DNA of 47,262 bases, from the NCBI GenBank assembly GCA_024230435.1, contig JAAERL010000304.1, positions 1 to 47,262 of the forward strand, read 5' to 3'. This DNA comes from Desulfobacteraceae bacterium. Its GTDB lineage: Bacteria > Desulfobacterota > Desulfobacteria > Desulfobacterales > Desulfosarcinaceae. Every line of letters begins with the position of its first letter. Positions within the stretch are counted from its first letter, which is position 1. Position numbers and translations under genes: made by a program. Below, in pieces: positions 40,389 through 47,262 of this stretch. Under the pieces are notes generated by a model, which saw nothing but the letters and a program-made list of their open reading frames with translations, was not told where the DNA came from and did no database searches.

Positions 40389-42656
40389 TCATTGCCGGAA
40401 TTTGATGATCTTAATCGCCTCGTCCGTCCATTGAGAAATTTTACGCGTCTGGGCCCGGTGTAAAGGATCTTTTTTGATTCGCTGAAAATTCTCTTCCTGT
40501 TCTTTAATTCTTTCAAGCAGAGCCACATCGCTTATTGTCCCTAAAGCTCCTAGTGCGCGTATGCCTATCATTAAATTTTGTATCAGCCCGCCCATTAAAT
40601 TTTGACTTTTATCCAAGTAATAAATCCCGGCGCCGGGATCACCGTATTCATTTACGGCCGATCTAATAATCGCTTTGCTTGTATCACTTTGCACCAGCGT
40701 CAGAAAGATAAAAAACTCCCGTTCTAAGTTAAGCATAACTGAGGCCGGAATATGTTGTTCGCTAGTTTCTCCAATTCGCAGAGCTTCAATCAGTTTTTTA
40801 TGAATGGTATCAAACTTCGTTAAAAATATTTCTTTTTCTTTTTCAATACGCCAGCTTGCATATTTTATCACCACTTTATTCAAATTATGCCGGTTCATTA
40901 CAATATCTTCAGGTGTAGTCTGAAAATCAGCCAAAGCCTTTTCCGGTTGACGTATAATCCGGTTAGCCAGCATGACTGCCTTATTGTCGGAGAATTGCAA
41001 TTTTTCAGGATTTTCGCAAATATCCTCTATCAAAATCTTTAAAGCCCTTTGGGGTTGCTTCATGCTCACAGTAAGCGATTGTAAGGCGTTAAGAAAACAA
41101 ACTTTGTCTTCTGGAAAAATGGCATTTTTCATATGATGCCATAAAAAATGAAAAATTTTGTTTTCATAACTTCTGAAAACAATTGAGACATCATGGAACA
41201 TCTTTCTTATAAACCTGCCATCTTTGGTAAAACAGGATTTCAATCTGCGAATCAGTTCTTCTGATTCATTCACGGGAATACGGAAATCCCTGGCAATGAT
41301 GCTATAGTCCTGAGGTGTAAAGCGAATGGGACGATGCATCATTGCCGCCATCTTTTTCCGGGTAGCAGAACGGTCCTTATAAAAATAGACCAAGCTGTAA
41401 ATCTGGGAATGAATGATTTTTTGGCAATCCTTATGCTCTGCACGCTCCTGTCCCTTATCTTCAACTACTTGCAAATTATCGAAAACATTGTCTTTGACCT
41501 GATCGAGACGGTTTTTAAGCTTTCCAAGCAATTCCTTTTCGATCCCGGTTCGTTTTTTACTTTGCTCGGCAGCTTGGAGCAACCTTGAGCATAAGTGCAG
41601 CCGTTCGCCCAAAACATGTGTGTCTATCTTGGAATAATCGTCACCATATACACTATGAATCATTTTAGCTACAGTTTGGGGGGCTGCGTTTGCAGACTCC
41701 ATAGCCAATCTTGCGATATAAACCTTTTCCTTTGTAATAACTTGTTTTTTTTGAGCATCAGTAAGCAGCCACTTAATATTGTTAAGTTCCAGGGGAGGTC
41801 TTGTCCATCTGCCGCCGAGTTCAGGCAAGCCCAAGGCGGCATTGTAGACACCCGGATATTTTTTTATTGCAGTAGCGTTTGTTTTTTGCCTTAACCAAAT
41901 ACTGGCTTTTTTGACCATTTTTTCCATGTTTTCGGCACTGAACCGGTTTAACCCGGCAATCAGGGTCAAATTTGGATCGGGGAGCAAATTTTCATCATAA
42001 ACAAGAGGGATAGCTTTATTTTTTTGATCTGCATCAATAACGATGGGCGATCCGGTTTGTCGCGACTGCCTGAACCCAGCCAATATTTTCAGGCTAATGT
42101 GCAAAAGCGGCATCTGTTTTTCCAAATGACCGGCGAGCCTGATAAAGATATTGTTGACACCATAGCCGGCCATTACGGTAAATGCCTCAACCAGCAGCTC
42201 AGGCAGTTTAGCGTATTTTGAACCGCAACGGCTGACAACCCGCATGGCGCTGTAAGCGTCCACAATGATATTGCCGGTAATCACTTCATAGTCGTATTTT
42301 TCATGCAAATTGGAATCTGGAGGAGTTCCCCGATAACGAATAAATACGGATGCCAGGTTGCCAGGTGTTTCACCGAGTTTCTCCAGAACATAGGCTATAT
42401 GGCCGAATACCTGGTTTTCCTTTTGGGCTTTATGGGTAAAATTACCGTTTGCTAAGTAACGGCTGATTAAATAGGTGAGTTGAATCAACATGATCCGGAC
42501 TTGATCATGGCGCATTTGTTCTTTAAGAATACCTTGTGCCAAACACTCAGGGGCAATAAGATCCTTGCGCGTCTTTACCCGAGATTTAGTTCTGCCAGGA
42601 AAGCTAAATCGCTGCCAGGCTTCCGGATCAAGCTGAATTTCGCTTTCTTTTCCCAT
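40389..42656 (-). CDS. Large soluble protein of unknown function (755 residues)
   Basis: An apparently all-helical cytoplasmic protein. The ATG at 42656 follows GAGG and is preferred to an in-frame TTG at 42692. It contains no signal peptide, membrane segment, P-loop or cysteine cluster that I can identify. Notable stretches are the opening ECLAQGILKEQMRHDQVRIM, an RRLKSCFTKDGRFIRKMFHD basic helix and a closing RTKSR-like basic, coiled tail (ERIKEQEENFQRIKKDPLHR). It forms a two-gene unit with the 131-residue gene. I do not recognise any domain. Confidence 0.75.
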   Translation of the reverse strand: MGKESEIQLDPEAWQRFSFPGRTKSRVKTRKDLIAPECLAQGILKEQMRHDQVRIMLIQLTYLISRYLANGNFTHKAQKENQVFGHIAYVLEKLGETPGNLASVFIRYRGTPPDSNLHEKYDYEVITGNIIVDAYSAMRVVSRCGSKYAKLPELLVEAFTVMAGYGVNNIFIRLAGHLEKQMPLLHISLKILAGFRQSRQTGSPIVIDADQKNKAIPLVYDENLLPDPNLTLIAGLNRFSAENMEKMVKKASIWLRQKTNATAIKKYPGVYNAALGLPELGGRWTRPPLELNNIKWLLTDAQKKQVITKEKVYIARLAMESANAAPQTVAKMIHSVYGDDYSKIDTHVLGERLHLCSRLLQAAEQSKKRTGIEKELLGKLKNRLDQVKDNVFDNLQVVEDKGQERAEHKDCQKIIHSQIYSLVYFYKDRSATRKKMAAMMHRPIRFTPQDYSIIARDFRIPVNESEELIRRLKSCFTKDGRFIRKMFHDVSIVFRSYENKIFHFLWHHMKNAIFPEDKVCFLNALQSLTVSMKQPQRALKILIEDICENPEKLQFSDNKAVMLANRIIRQPEKALADFQTTPEDIVMNRHNLNKVVIKYASWRIEKEKEIFLTKFDTIHKKLIEALRIGETSEQHIPASVMLNLEREFFIFLTLVQSDTSKAIIRSAVNEYGDPGAGIYYLDKSQNLMGGLIQNLMIGIRALGALGTISDVALLERIKEQEENFQRIKKDPLHRAQTRKISQWTDEAIKIIKFRQ

Positions 42657-42836
42657 TTGCAAGCACCTCGCGCGGATATGAAATTGCCCCAAATCCCTTT
42701 CCGTATCAACCGATTATCGATTATCAGCAACAAAACCATGGGAACACGTTTTTTTATCATTCAATCAGTATAGATTATCGGCGCTTAAAAAAATTTTCTT
42801 AAAAATTGTTTAGGAATTGTAAAATGTGACAAAACA

Positions 42837-44792
42837 TTAACGCAATTTTGCCAAGGCGTCCTTGCGCTCTTGCATTCGTTTTTTAAGTTTGGGAAAACGT
42901 ATCATATCCGTATGAGGCAAAAACAAAGCGGCAACATAATGATCCATATAAGAAGATGTTTCGGAAAGCTCGAAATTGGTCATCATATTGGTAACACCCA
43001 CCACCTCCCGGCGGACTTGATTGGTCAAAGCGCACATGCGAGCTCCCAGCAGTGAGGCATTTCCCACATACATAATTTTATCTGTGTCGATTTCCGGCAA
43101 TAAGCCGATTGTCATGGCCTTTTCCAAATCCACATAGCTGCCGAATCCTCCGGCCAGAATAATTTGCTCGATATCATCAAATCCCATGCCCACTTCCTGA
43201 AGCAAGGTCATACAGCCGCTGTAAATTGCTCCTTTAGCGCGAATTAAATTTTCAATATCGATCTCATTAATGGCAATATCCCTGTCGATCTGGGTTTCAT
43301 TACGGTAGGCCAAAACATATTCATAAATGTCATTTTTTTCGCGAATTCTGTCTGTGTCAAGATTCCTTTCAAATTTTCCCCTGTTGTTGATCACGCCCAT
43401 TTCAAACAAAGTGGCTGCGATGGTGATGAGCCCGGAACCGCATATTCCCTTGGGCCGCACACTGCCAATGGTAATCAACATGGGTTCGTAAGTTTTAGGA
43501 TCAATGGAGAAGTCTTCAATGGCGCCTTTGGCCGCCCTCATACCGAACTTTATTCCGCTGCCTTCAAATGCCGGCCCTGCACTGCAGGCCGCGCATGCCA
43601 TCCAGTCCTTATTTCCGATAACCACTTCAGCATTGGTCCCGATATCCAGAAAAAGAGTCAACTTGTGCGTACGATTCATACCCGAGCCCATTACACCTGA
43701 TACAATATCGCCACCGACATAACTGGAAACCTGGGGGTAAACCAAAGCGGTGACATGATCGCCAAGATTAATTCCCACATCAATGGCCTTGATGGGCGGA
43801 TAGATCTTGGATGTAGGCACATAGGGCGAGCGTCTTATAAACCGCGGCTCCACTTTGAGCAAAAGTTGGGTCATGGTGGTATTGCCTGCCAGAGTCAGAA
43901 CGGAAACGCTCTCCCGGGCAATACCGGATTTTCTGATGATTTTGTCCAGCACCTTGTTAATGCTTTCCACCACCACCTTTTGGAGCTTATCCAGACCATC
44001 GGCCTTTTCCGCGAACATAATACGAGTGATGACATCCTCGCCATAACTGATCTGAGCGTTAAAGGTTCCTGATTCTGCGAGAATCTTACCGCTGATCAGG
44101 TCCACTGCCTGGCCATAGATTGTAGTGGTGCCGATATCCATGGCAATTGCGAAATTTTCGCATGTAGTATCGCCGGGTTGCACATTGATTATCTGAGTTT
44201 TCCCGGATTCACGTACCGGCCTGGCAAGAGTTACCGTCACTCCGAATTGTTTCTCCCTAAAAATAGCCGGGATCTTGCGGATCACCGGCAAGGAAACCTC
44301 CAAACCATGCTCATCATGCTTTAAGCCCAGATGGCTTACAAGCCGGGCCACATCCGCGACGTTATCCTGCGCGTCGGGTTTAGCAAGCTGTAAAAAATAT
44401 TTTTGCATTGGAGGCACCAACAGCCCCTGATCTTTAATATCCTTAAACTCGATCTGCTCAACACGTGTGGTATTGCGTGGTGACACGCGCATCAGGGCTG
44501 ATGTGTCAACAGCCGATTCGACTGGAATTCTAATCGATGCATCGCTGCTTACAATTGACTTACACGCGAGCCGGTATCCCTTTTTCCGATCCTGATCCGA
44601 TAAGTGCCCGGATTTTTCTTCCTCCACATTGCCCTGTTCAACCAGCACACGGCATTTGCCGCATGCACCTTCACCACCGCAAGAAGCATTGATGTGAACT
44701 CCGGCTTCTAAAGCGCTTCGTAAAAGATGTTGTCCAGCCGGTACGTTTACACTGATATTATTGGGTAAAAAGGTAATTTTATACTGTTGCAT
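42837..44792 (-). CDS. Corrinoid-activation-type ASKHA ATPase with N-terminal 2Fe-2S ferredoxin (RACo/AcsV-like, DUF4445)
   Basis: A 651-residue cytoplasmic protein; the ATG at 44792 follows AAGGA and beats a start 33 bases upstream. A ferredoxin domain (about 1-90) has plant-type 2Fe-2S ligands C38, C44, C47 and C77. A linker and middle domain follow, then an ASKHA ATPase (about 210-630) with AMDIGTTTIYGQ, LDIGTNAEVVIG and ILAGGFGSYVD. Relatives reduce inactive Co(II) corrinoid proteins to Co(I) using ATP, for example in the Wood-Ljungdahl pathway. No methyltransferase or corrinoid protein gene is near, so the target is unknown. Confidence 0.9.
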   Translation of the reverse strand: MQQYKITFLPNNISVNVPAGQHLLRSALEAGVHINASCGGEGACGKCRVLVEQGNVEEEKSGHLSDQDRKKGYRLACKSIVSSDASIRIPVESAVDTSALMRVSPRNTTRVEQIEFKDIKDQGLLVPPMQKYFLQLAKPDAQDNVADVARLVSHLGLKHDEHGLEVSLPVIRKIPAIFREKQFGVTVTLARPVRESGKTQIINVQPGDTTCENFAIAMDIGTTTIYGQAVDLISGKILAESGTFNAQISYGEDVITRIMFAEKADGLDKLQKVVVESINKVLDKIIRKSGIARESVSVLTLAGNTTMTQLLLKVEPRFIRRSPYVPTSKIYPPIKAIDVGINLGDHVTALVYPQVSSYVGGDIVSGVMGSGMNRTHKLTLFLDIGTNAEVVIGNKDWMACAACSAGPAFEGSGIKFGMRAAKGAIEDFSIDPKTYEPMLITIGSVRPKGICGSGLITIAATLFEMGVINNRGKFERNLDTDRIREKNDIYEYVLAYRNETQIDRDIAINEIDIENLIRAKGAIYSGCMTLLQEVGMGFDDIEQIILAGGFGSYVDLEKAMTIGLLPEIDTDKIMYVGNASLLGARMCALTNQVRREVVGVTNMMTNFELSETSSYMDHYVAALFLPHTDMIRFPKLKKRMQERKDALAKLR

Positions 44793-44958
44793 CCAAGGAT
44801 TCCTTTCTGACTGTGTGGCAAGCATTACAACTCATGGTTTTTAATGGGAATGATAGTGAGTGTCAACAGGCAAATCCTGATCGGCGGATTGTAATTTGCA
44901 AAACCGGAATTATGATAACCCAAAAGCCTTTCGCAAATAAGCAAAGAGCAATAAACCG

Positions 44959-45233
44959 GTGCAATGGACTATAGAGATAGAGCAAGCACTTAAAAAAGCG
45001 CCCTTTTTTCCGCGACCCTAAAGCCAGCATTGAGGACGAAGCCCTCATGGCAGGCAAAAAAAAACATTTCCCTGGCTGAAGTTAAAAGCACAAAAAAAAG
45101 TTACCTTTCAGGCATGTCTTCCGAAATGAAAGGTAACCCATTGCAGATGTGCTTCGGCTCTTCCATCTGTCACAACCGCATCCGCGTAAACGATTCTCTG
45201 GTTAAAGATATTGAACAATCGAATCCAATTTGA
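44959..45233 (+). pseudogene. Frameshifted PCP_red-like small protein gene
   Basis: From a GTG at 44959 the frame reads MQWTIEIEQALKKAPFF, then breaks at a T6 run (45004-45009). A second frame reads RDPKASIEDEALMAGKK and breaks at an A9 run (45056-45064). The third reads NISLAEVKSTKKSYLSGMSS and ends at 45233 with MCFGSSICHNRI. Removing one T and one A restores a single ~91-codon frame. The joined sequence resembles the PCP_red (PF08369) domain, which has the pattern W-x-E-x..L-x-PFF-R..IE-x-A. Only the last 39 residues are open from an ATG (45114). Either real decay or homopolymer errors explain it. Confidence 0.55.
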
Positions 45234-45248
45234 GGTCTTAAGGGCCGT

Positions 45249-45312
45249 GGAAGATGCGGCTATACCACTATTGCTTGTCCTTGGATTCGTCTTTTAATTG
45301 CAAAAACGGGGT
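45249..45312 (+). repeat. Palindromic repeat family B, copy 6 (one arm)
   Basis: GGAAGATGCGGCTATACCAC then TTGCTTGTCCTTGGATTCG matches the left arm of family B. No complementary arm follows; the cytochrome gene ends at 45334. Confidence 0.6.
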
Positions 45313-45333
45313 GTTTGTAACTTTTCGCCTCCC

Positions 45334-45813
45334 TTATAGCTTGCCCCGGTAAATGCCGTGACACTCTTTGCAGGAAGACTGAATGTTATTCATATACTTT
45401 TTAACCTGCGTAGTATCACCGGTTTGAAGACCCTTTCTAAATAAATCAGCGGCGGTGCTAAGCTTTTCAGCCTGGATCTTCATTGCGGGACCGGGTTGCC
45501 CCTTGAAAAAATAATGTGCGTCTTTGATCGAAGTATAAACTTGTTTGTGAACGCCGCGGTATAGCGGCGGCAGCATTGCTGCGGTGACGGATATATTGCC
45601 TGCGTTGACCTTACTGTTTTTAATTTGCTTGCCTTCCATCTTTTTATTCATGTCCTGAAGGTTTTCCGCAAACAAATGCATAATAAACTTCCGGGTCTTT
45701 ACAATTTGTAAAGGTGATCTCATTCCCTGATCCAAAACATTGCCCGCATAAATTACGGTTAAACCAAAAAGTAGAACAACAAAACATACAGTGATGTATA
45801 TTGCTGTTTTCAC
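45334..45813 (-). CDS. Class II cytochrome c (cytochrome c'-like), membrane-anchored or secreted
   Basis: A 159-residue protein with an N-terminal hydrophobic signal/anchor (about residues 3-23), a helical body and a single heme-binding motif near the C-terminus, SCKECHGIYRG. This C-terminal CxxCH position is the hallmark of class II (cytochrome c') proteins. It would lie in the periplasm. The GTG start has an excellent AGGAGG five bases upstream. It follows the PHP phosphatase gene by 36 bases in the same direction. Its partner and gas/electron role are not evident; cytochromes c' often bind NO. Confidence 0.88.
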   Translation of the reverse strand: MKTAIYITVCFVVLLFGLTVIYAGNVLDQGMRSPLQIVKTRKFIMHLFAENLQDMNKKMEGKQIKNSKVNAGNISVTAAMLPPLYRGVHKQVYTSIKDAHYFFKGQPGPAMKIQAEKLSTAADLFRKGLQTGDTTQVKKYMNNIQSSCKECHGIYRGKL

Positions 45814-45849
45814 ATCGGCCTCCTGCTTTATAGGTTAAATTTTCAATTT

Positions 45850-46695
45850 CTAATTATGCAGAATGGGTTTTCGCCAATTAACATCGCACCCCATTTCACG
45901 TATCAGCTCAATAGCTTCCGGAACAAAGGCCCCGACTGTTGCAATCCCATGGGAATCGTCTCCGGGCATTACGCGAATCCCCAATTCGCATGCATGTTTT
46001 AAAATTGATCGTGAAACGTATGGTTCGCTGGCGCCTTTGCGCAAAGCAGCTACATTCAGGTCTAAAATAAGGTCTGATTCGGCTATATATTCCAGATTCC
46101 GCCAAATGCGTTTTTCAACGGCGGGCCGCTGAAAGTTGTGCTGATAATCAGGATCGAAAATACGGATTAAATCAAAATGAGCCACCACAGCCGGTTGGAC
46201 ACGTTGAAGCAACTCATATTGGAGATCAAAATAAATGCAATATAAAGCCTCTATATTACCAGCCTTTTTCACAACACGGCCATAATCCTGAGAACTGTAA
46301 TCAAAAGAGATATCCATGACGTGATGCACACCGCCAACAATATAGTCTGGTTGATACTTGTCAATTAACTTGCGGATAGAATCAAAGCAGCCGGTGCAGG
46401 TTTCTGTTTCGAAGCCAACCAAGATACCGATTTTGCTTTTGAAATCCTCCTGTAACCGGCGTGCTTGCACCATATATTCGTCAAAGCGCTGTTTTAAAGA
46501 CTCAACGGTAAAACCGGCCTTGCGCTCTTCCGGATAAATGAACCTGTCATGAACAGGCGGCATATGCTCGGTTATGCCTATCCACTCAAATCCTTTTTCA
46601 ACATAGGCATTGACAATCTCTTCCAATGTATTTTCAGCATGACTGCAAAATTGTCCGCTATGGCCGCCATGTACAGATATCAAAGTTGGTTCCAT
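45850..46695 (-). CDS. PHP-domain histidinol-phosphatase family protein
   Basis: A 281-residue cytoplasmic metallo-phosphatase of the HisK/HolPase type. PHP metal-site motifs in order: VHGGHSGQFCSHA, GITEHMP, GFETE, GGVHHV, VVAHFDLIR and PGDDSHG. The first motif has G-x-H in place of the more usual D-x-H (e.g. SVDGH). The family converts histidinol phosphate to histidinol, the penultimate step of histidine synthesis, though some members act on other phosphates. The ATG at 46695 follows GGGAG and is preferred to an ATG five codons upstream. Confidence 0.87.
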   Translation of the reverse strand: MEPTLISVHGGHSGQFCSHAENTLEEIVNAYVEKGFEWIGITEHMPPVHDRFIYPEERKAGFTVESLKQRFDEYMVQARRLQEDFKSKIGILVGFETETCTGCFDSIRKLIDKYQPDYIVGGVHHVMDISFDYSSQDYGRVVKKAGNIEALYCIYFDLQYELLQRVQPAVVAHFDLIRIFDPDYQHNFQRPAVEKRIWRNLEYIAESDLILDLNVAALRKGASEPYVSRSILKHACELGIRVMPGDDSHGIATVGAFVPEAIELIREMGCDVNWRKPILHN

Positions 46696-46801
46696 TTGGC
46701 TCCCTTTCATTGCCTATGAAAAAATTAGCATAAAACAGGTAAGAATTCATAAGAATAGCAAAAATTGCCTTTTTGTCAAATCTTGAACGAAATGCTTTCC
46801 A

Positions 46802-46837
46802 TTGACATCCTTACCGCCCTAAAGGACGATAGATTCC
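46802..46837 (-). mobile_element. IS200/IS605-family right-end hairpin remnant (omega-RNA 3' end type)
   Basis: On the minus strand it reads GGAATCTATCGTCC-TTTA-GGGCGGTAAGG-ATGTCAA. This follows the usual IS605-family right end, a stem with TTTA loop followed by TGTCAA, which also forms the 3' end of TnpB omega RNAs. The stem CGTCC/GGGCG is kept (one G-U), while outer pairs are damaged. Confidence 0.65.
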
Positions 46838-47067
46838 TGCATGATCAAGCCGCTGGCGCAGTCTTTTTCCAGGCTGACACGCCCATGCCCTGCCGCCAAG
46901 ACGTTTATCATCGCTACATAGCATGTATTTTCGCTAAAACCACAACTTGAGCAGATGAATACAGATTGAGTTTTGCTATTTTCTTTATCCGTATAACCGC
47001 ACTCAGAAAAGGTTCGGTAACTATTGCGAGCTGATACGGCTATGAGCTGTCCTGCCCGCCAGTCGGC
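46819..47067 (-). pseudogene. tnpB: TnpB C-terminal remnant (RNA-guided nuclease of IS200/IS605 family), inactive
   Basis: The minus strand encodes 82 open residues without a start codon. They read ADWRAGQLIAVSARNSYRTF and continue SECGYTDKENSKTQSVF-ICSSCGFSEN, matching the TnpB zinc-finger region (TSRTCSECGxxx...CxxCG). The first zinc cysteine is replaced by F. The RuvC III aspartate position is Cys (expected ENADYVAAIN, here ENTCYVAMIN). An in-frame TAA precedes the segment and no earlier part of the gene is present. Repeat A copy 7 begins 41 bases upstream. It is clearly dead, and it overlaps the right-end hairpin as usual for the family. Confidence 0.8.
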
Positions 47068-47108
47068 TTACCTTGCTAAAAGCAAAGCAGCGGCAATAGG
47101 GTAGAACT

Positions 47109-47262
47109 AAGGCGATTTACAGTTAAAGAATATACCATCTTGTATGTCTTTTTTCCCGTCTTGTGCGTTATGCCAAAGGTGCGAATACGTAAAGTATGCA
47201 AACTTTGGCACGCCTTGAATACGAAAAAAAATTCTGCTCAATCTGGTATATTCTTTTCCGCC
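47109..47262 (+). repeat. Palindromic repeat family A, copy 7 (cut by window end)
   Basis: Starts AAGGCGATTTACAGTTAAAG and runs to TATTCTTTTCCGCC at the window edge, where about nine terminal bases are missing. It resembles copy 1 (no TGATCA centre). Confidence 0.85.

Noticed and set aside
44863-45057. 64-residue minus-strand ORF upstream of the RACo-like gene
   Set aside because: It overlaps the plus-strand PCP_red-like remnant, which has a coherent protein pattern across frames.
3437-47262. CRISPR interpretation of the multiple repeats
   Set aside because: Copies are 100-210 bases, dispersed over many kilobases and palindromic over their whole length; no short regular repeats with unique spacers and no cas genes are seen.

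Overview
The window carries a typical chromosomal segment of an anaerobic, Gram-negative Desulfobacterota (deltaproteobacterial) organism, probably in or near the Desulfobacterales. This taxonomic guess is an inference. It rests on a class I hydroxylamine reductase beside an HcpR-like regulator, a rubrerythrin-type ferritin, a giant 2-hydroxyacyl-CoA dehydratase-type activator, a corrinoid-activase (RACo/AcsV-like) protein, sigma-54 promoters, a mono-heme class II cytochrome c, and AMMECR1 and DUF2914 proteins. I see no rRNA, tRNA, CRISPR array, prophage or intact transposon.

Layout. 1-6000: nitrosative/oxidative stress and central metabolism: hcp (cut by the window edge), a divergent CRP/FNR regulator with an FNR-like palindrome between them, rubrerythrin, a frameshifted small membrane protein, a zinc-ribbon protein and class II fumarase. 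6000-12500: a cell-envelope and signalling block: an adenylate cyclase with an N-terminal MshEN-like module, then a LysM/degenerate-deacetylase lipoprotein and a LysM/TPR lipoprotein overlapping head to tail, then an MltF-like lytic transglycosylase. 12550-16300: a crotonase-fold protein lacking the catalytic glutamates, then five tandem paralogous secreted proteins behind a sigma-54 promoter; the last three are each followed by a conserved structured element. 16500-23000: AMMECR1 protein plus acyl-CoA synthetase, a large LOG-domain protein, and a zinc-ribbon/membrane protein with its own sigma-54 promoter. 23300-31500: the 1459-residue activator, a DUF4126 protein, and a CDP-alcohol phosphatidyltransferase next to myo-inositol-phosphate synthase (a likely inositol-phospholipid pair). 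31500-38700: a diadenylate cyclase fused to a YbbR-like region, DUF2914, a PPDK_N/receiver-like giant and a UMF1-type MFS transporter. 38900-47262: a B-box membrane protein, a translationally coupled unknown pair, the RACo-like protein, a broken PCP_red-like gene, cytochrome c', a PHP-family phosphatase and a dead TnpB remnant.

The most striking non-coding structure is two families of long imperfect palindromes (called A and B here, seven and six copies) and a short third motif that supplies stop codons. They sit almost exclusively between genes. Several small ORFs are broken at homopolymer runs, so either decay or assembly error must be considered; one break sits on a perfect dnaX-type slippery heptamer. 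The best candidates for something undescribed are the tandem secreted-protein array with covarying RNA-like structures, the cyclase/LysM operon, and the palindrome families.
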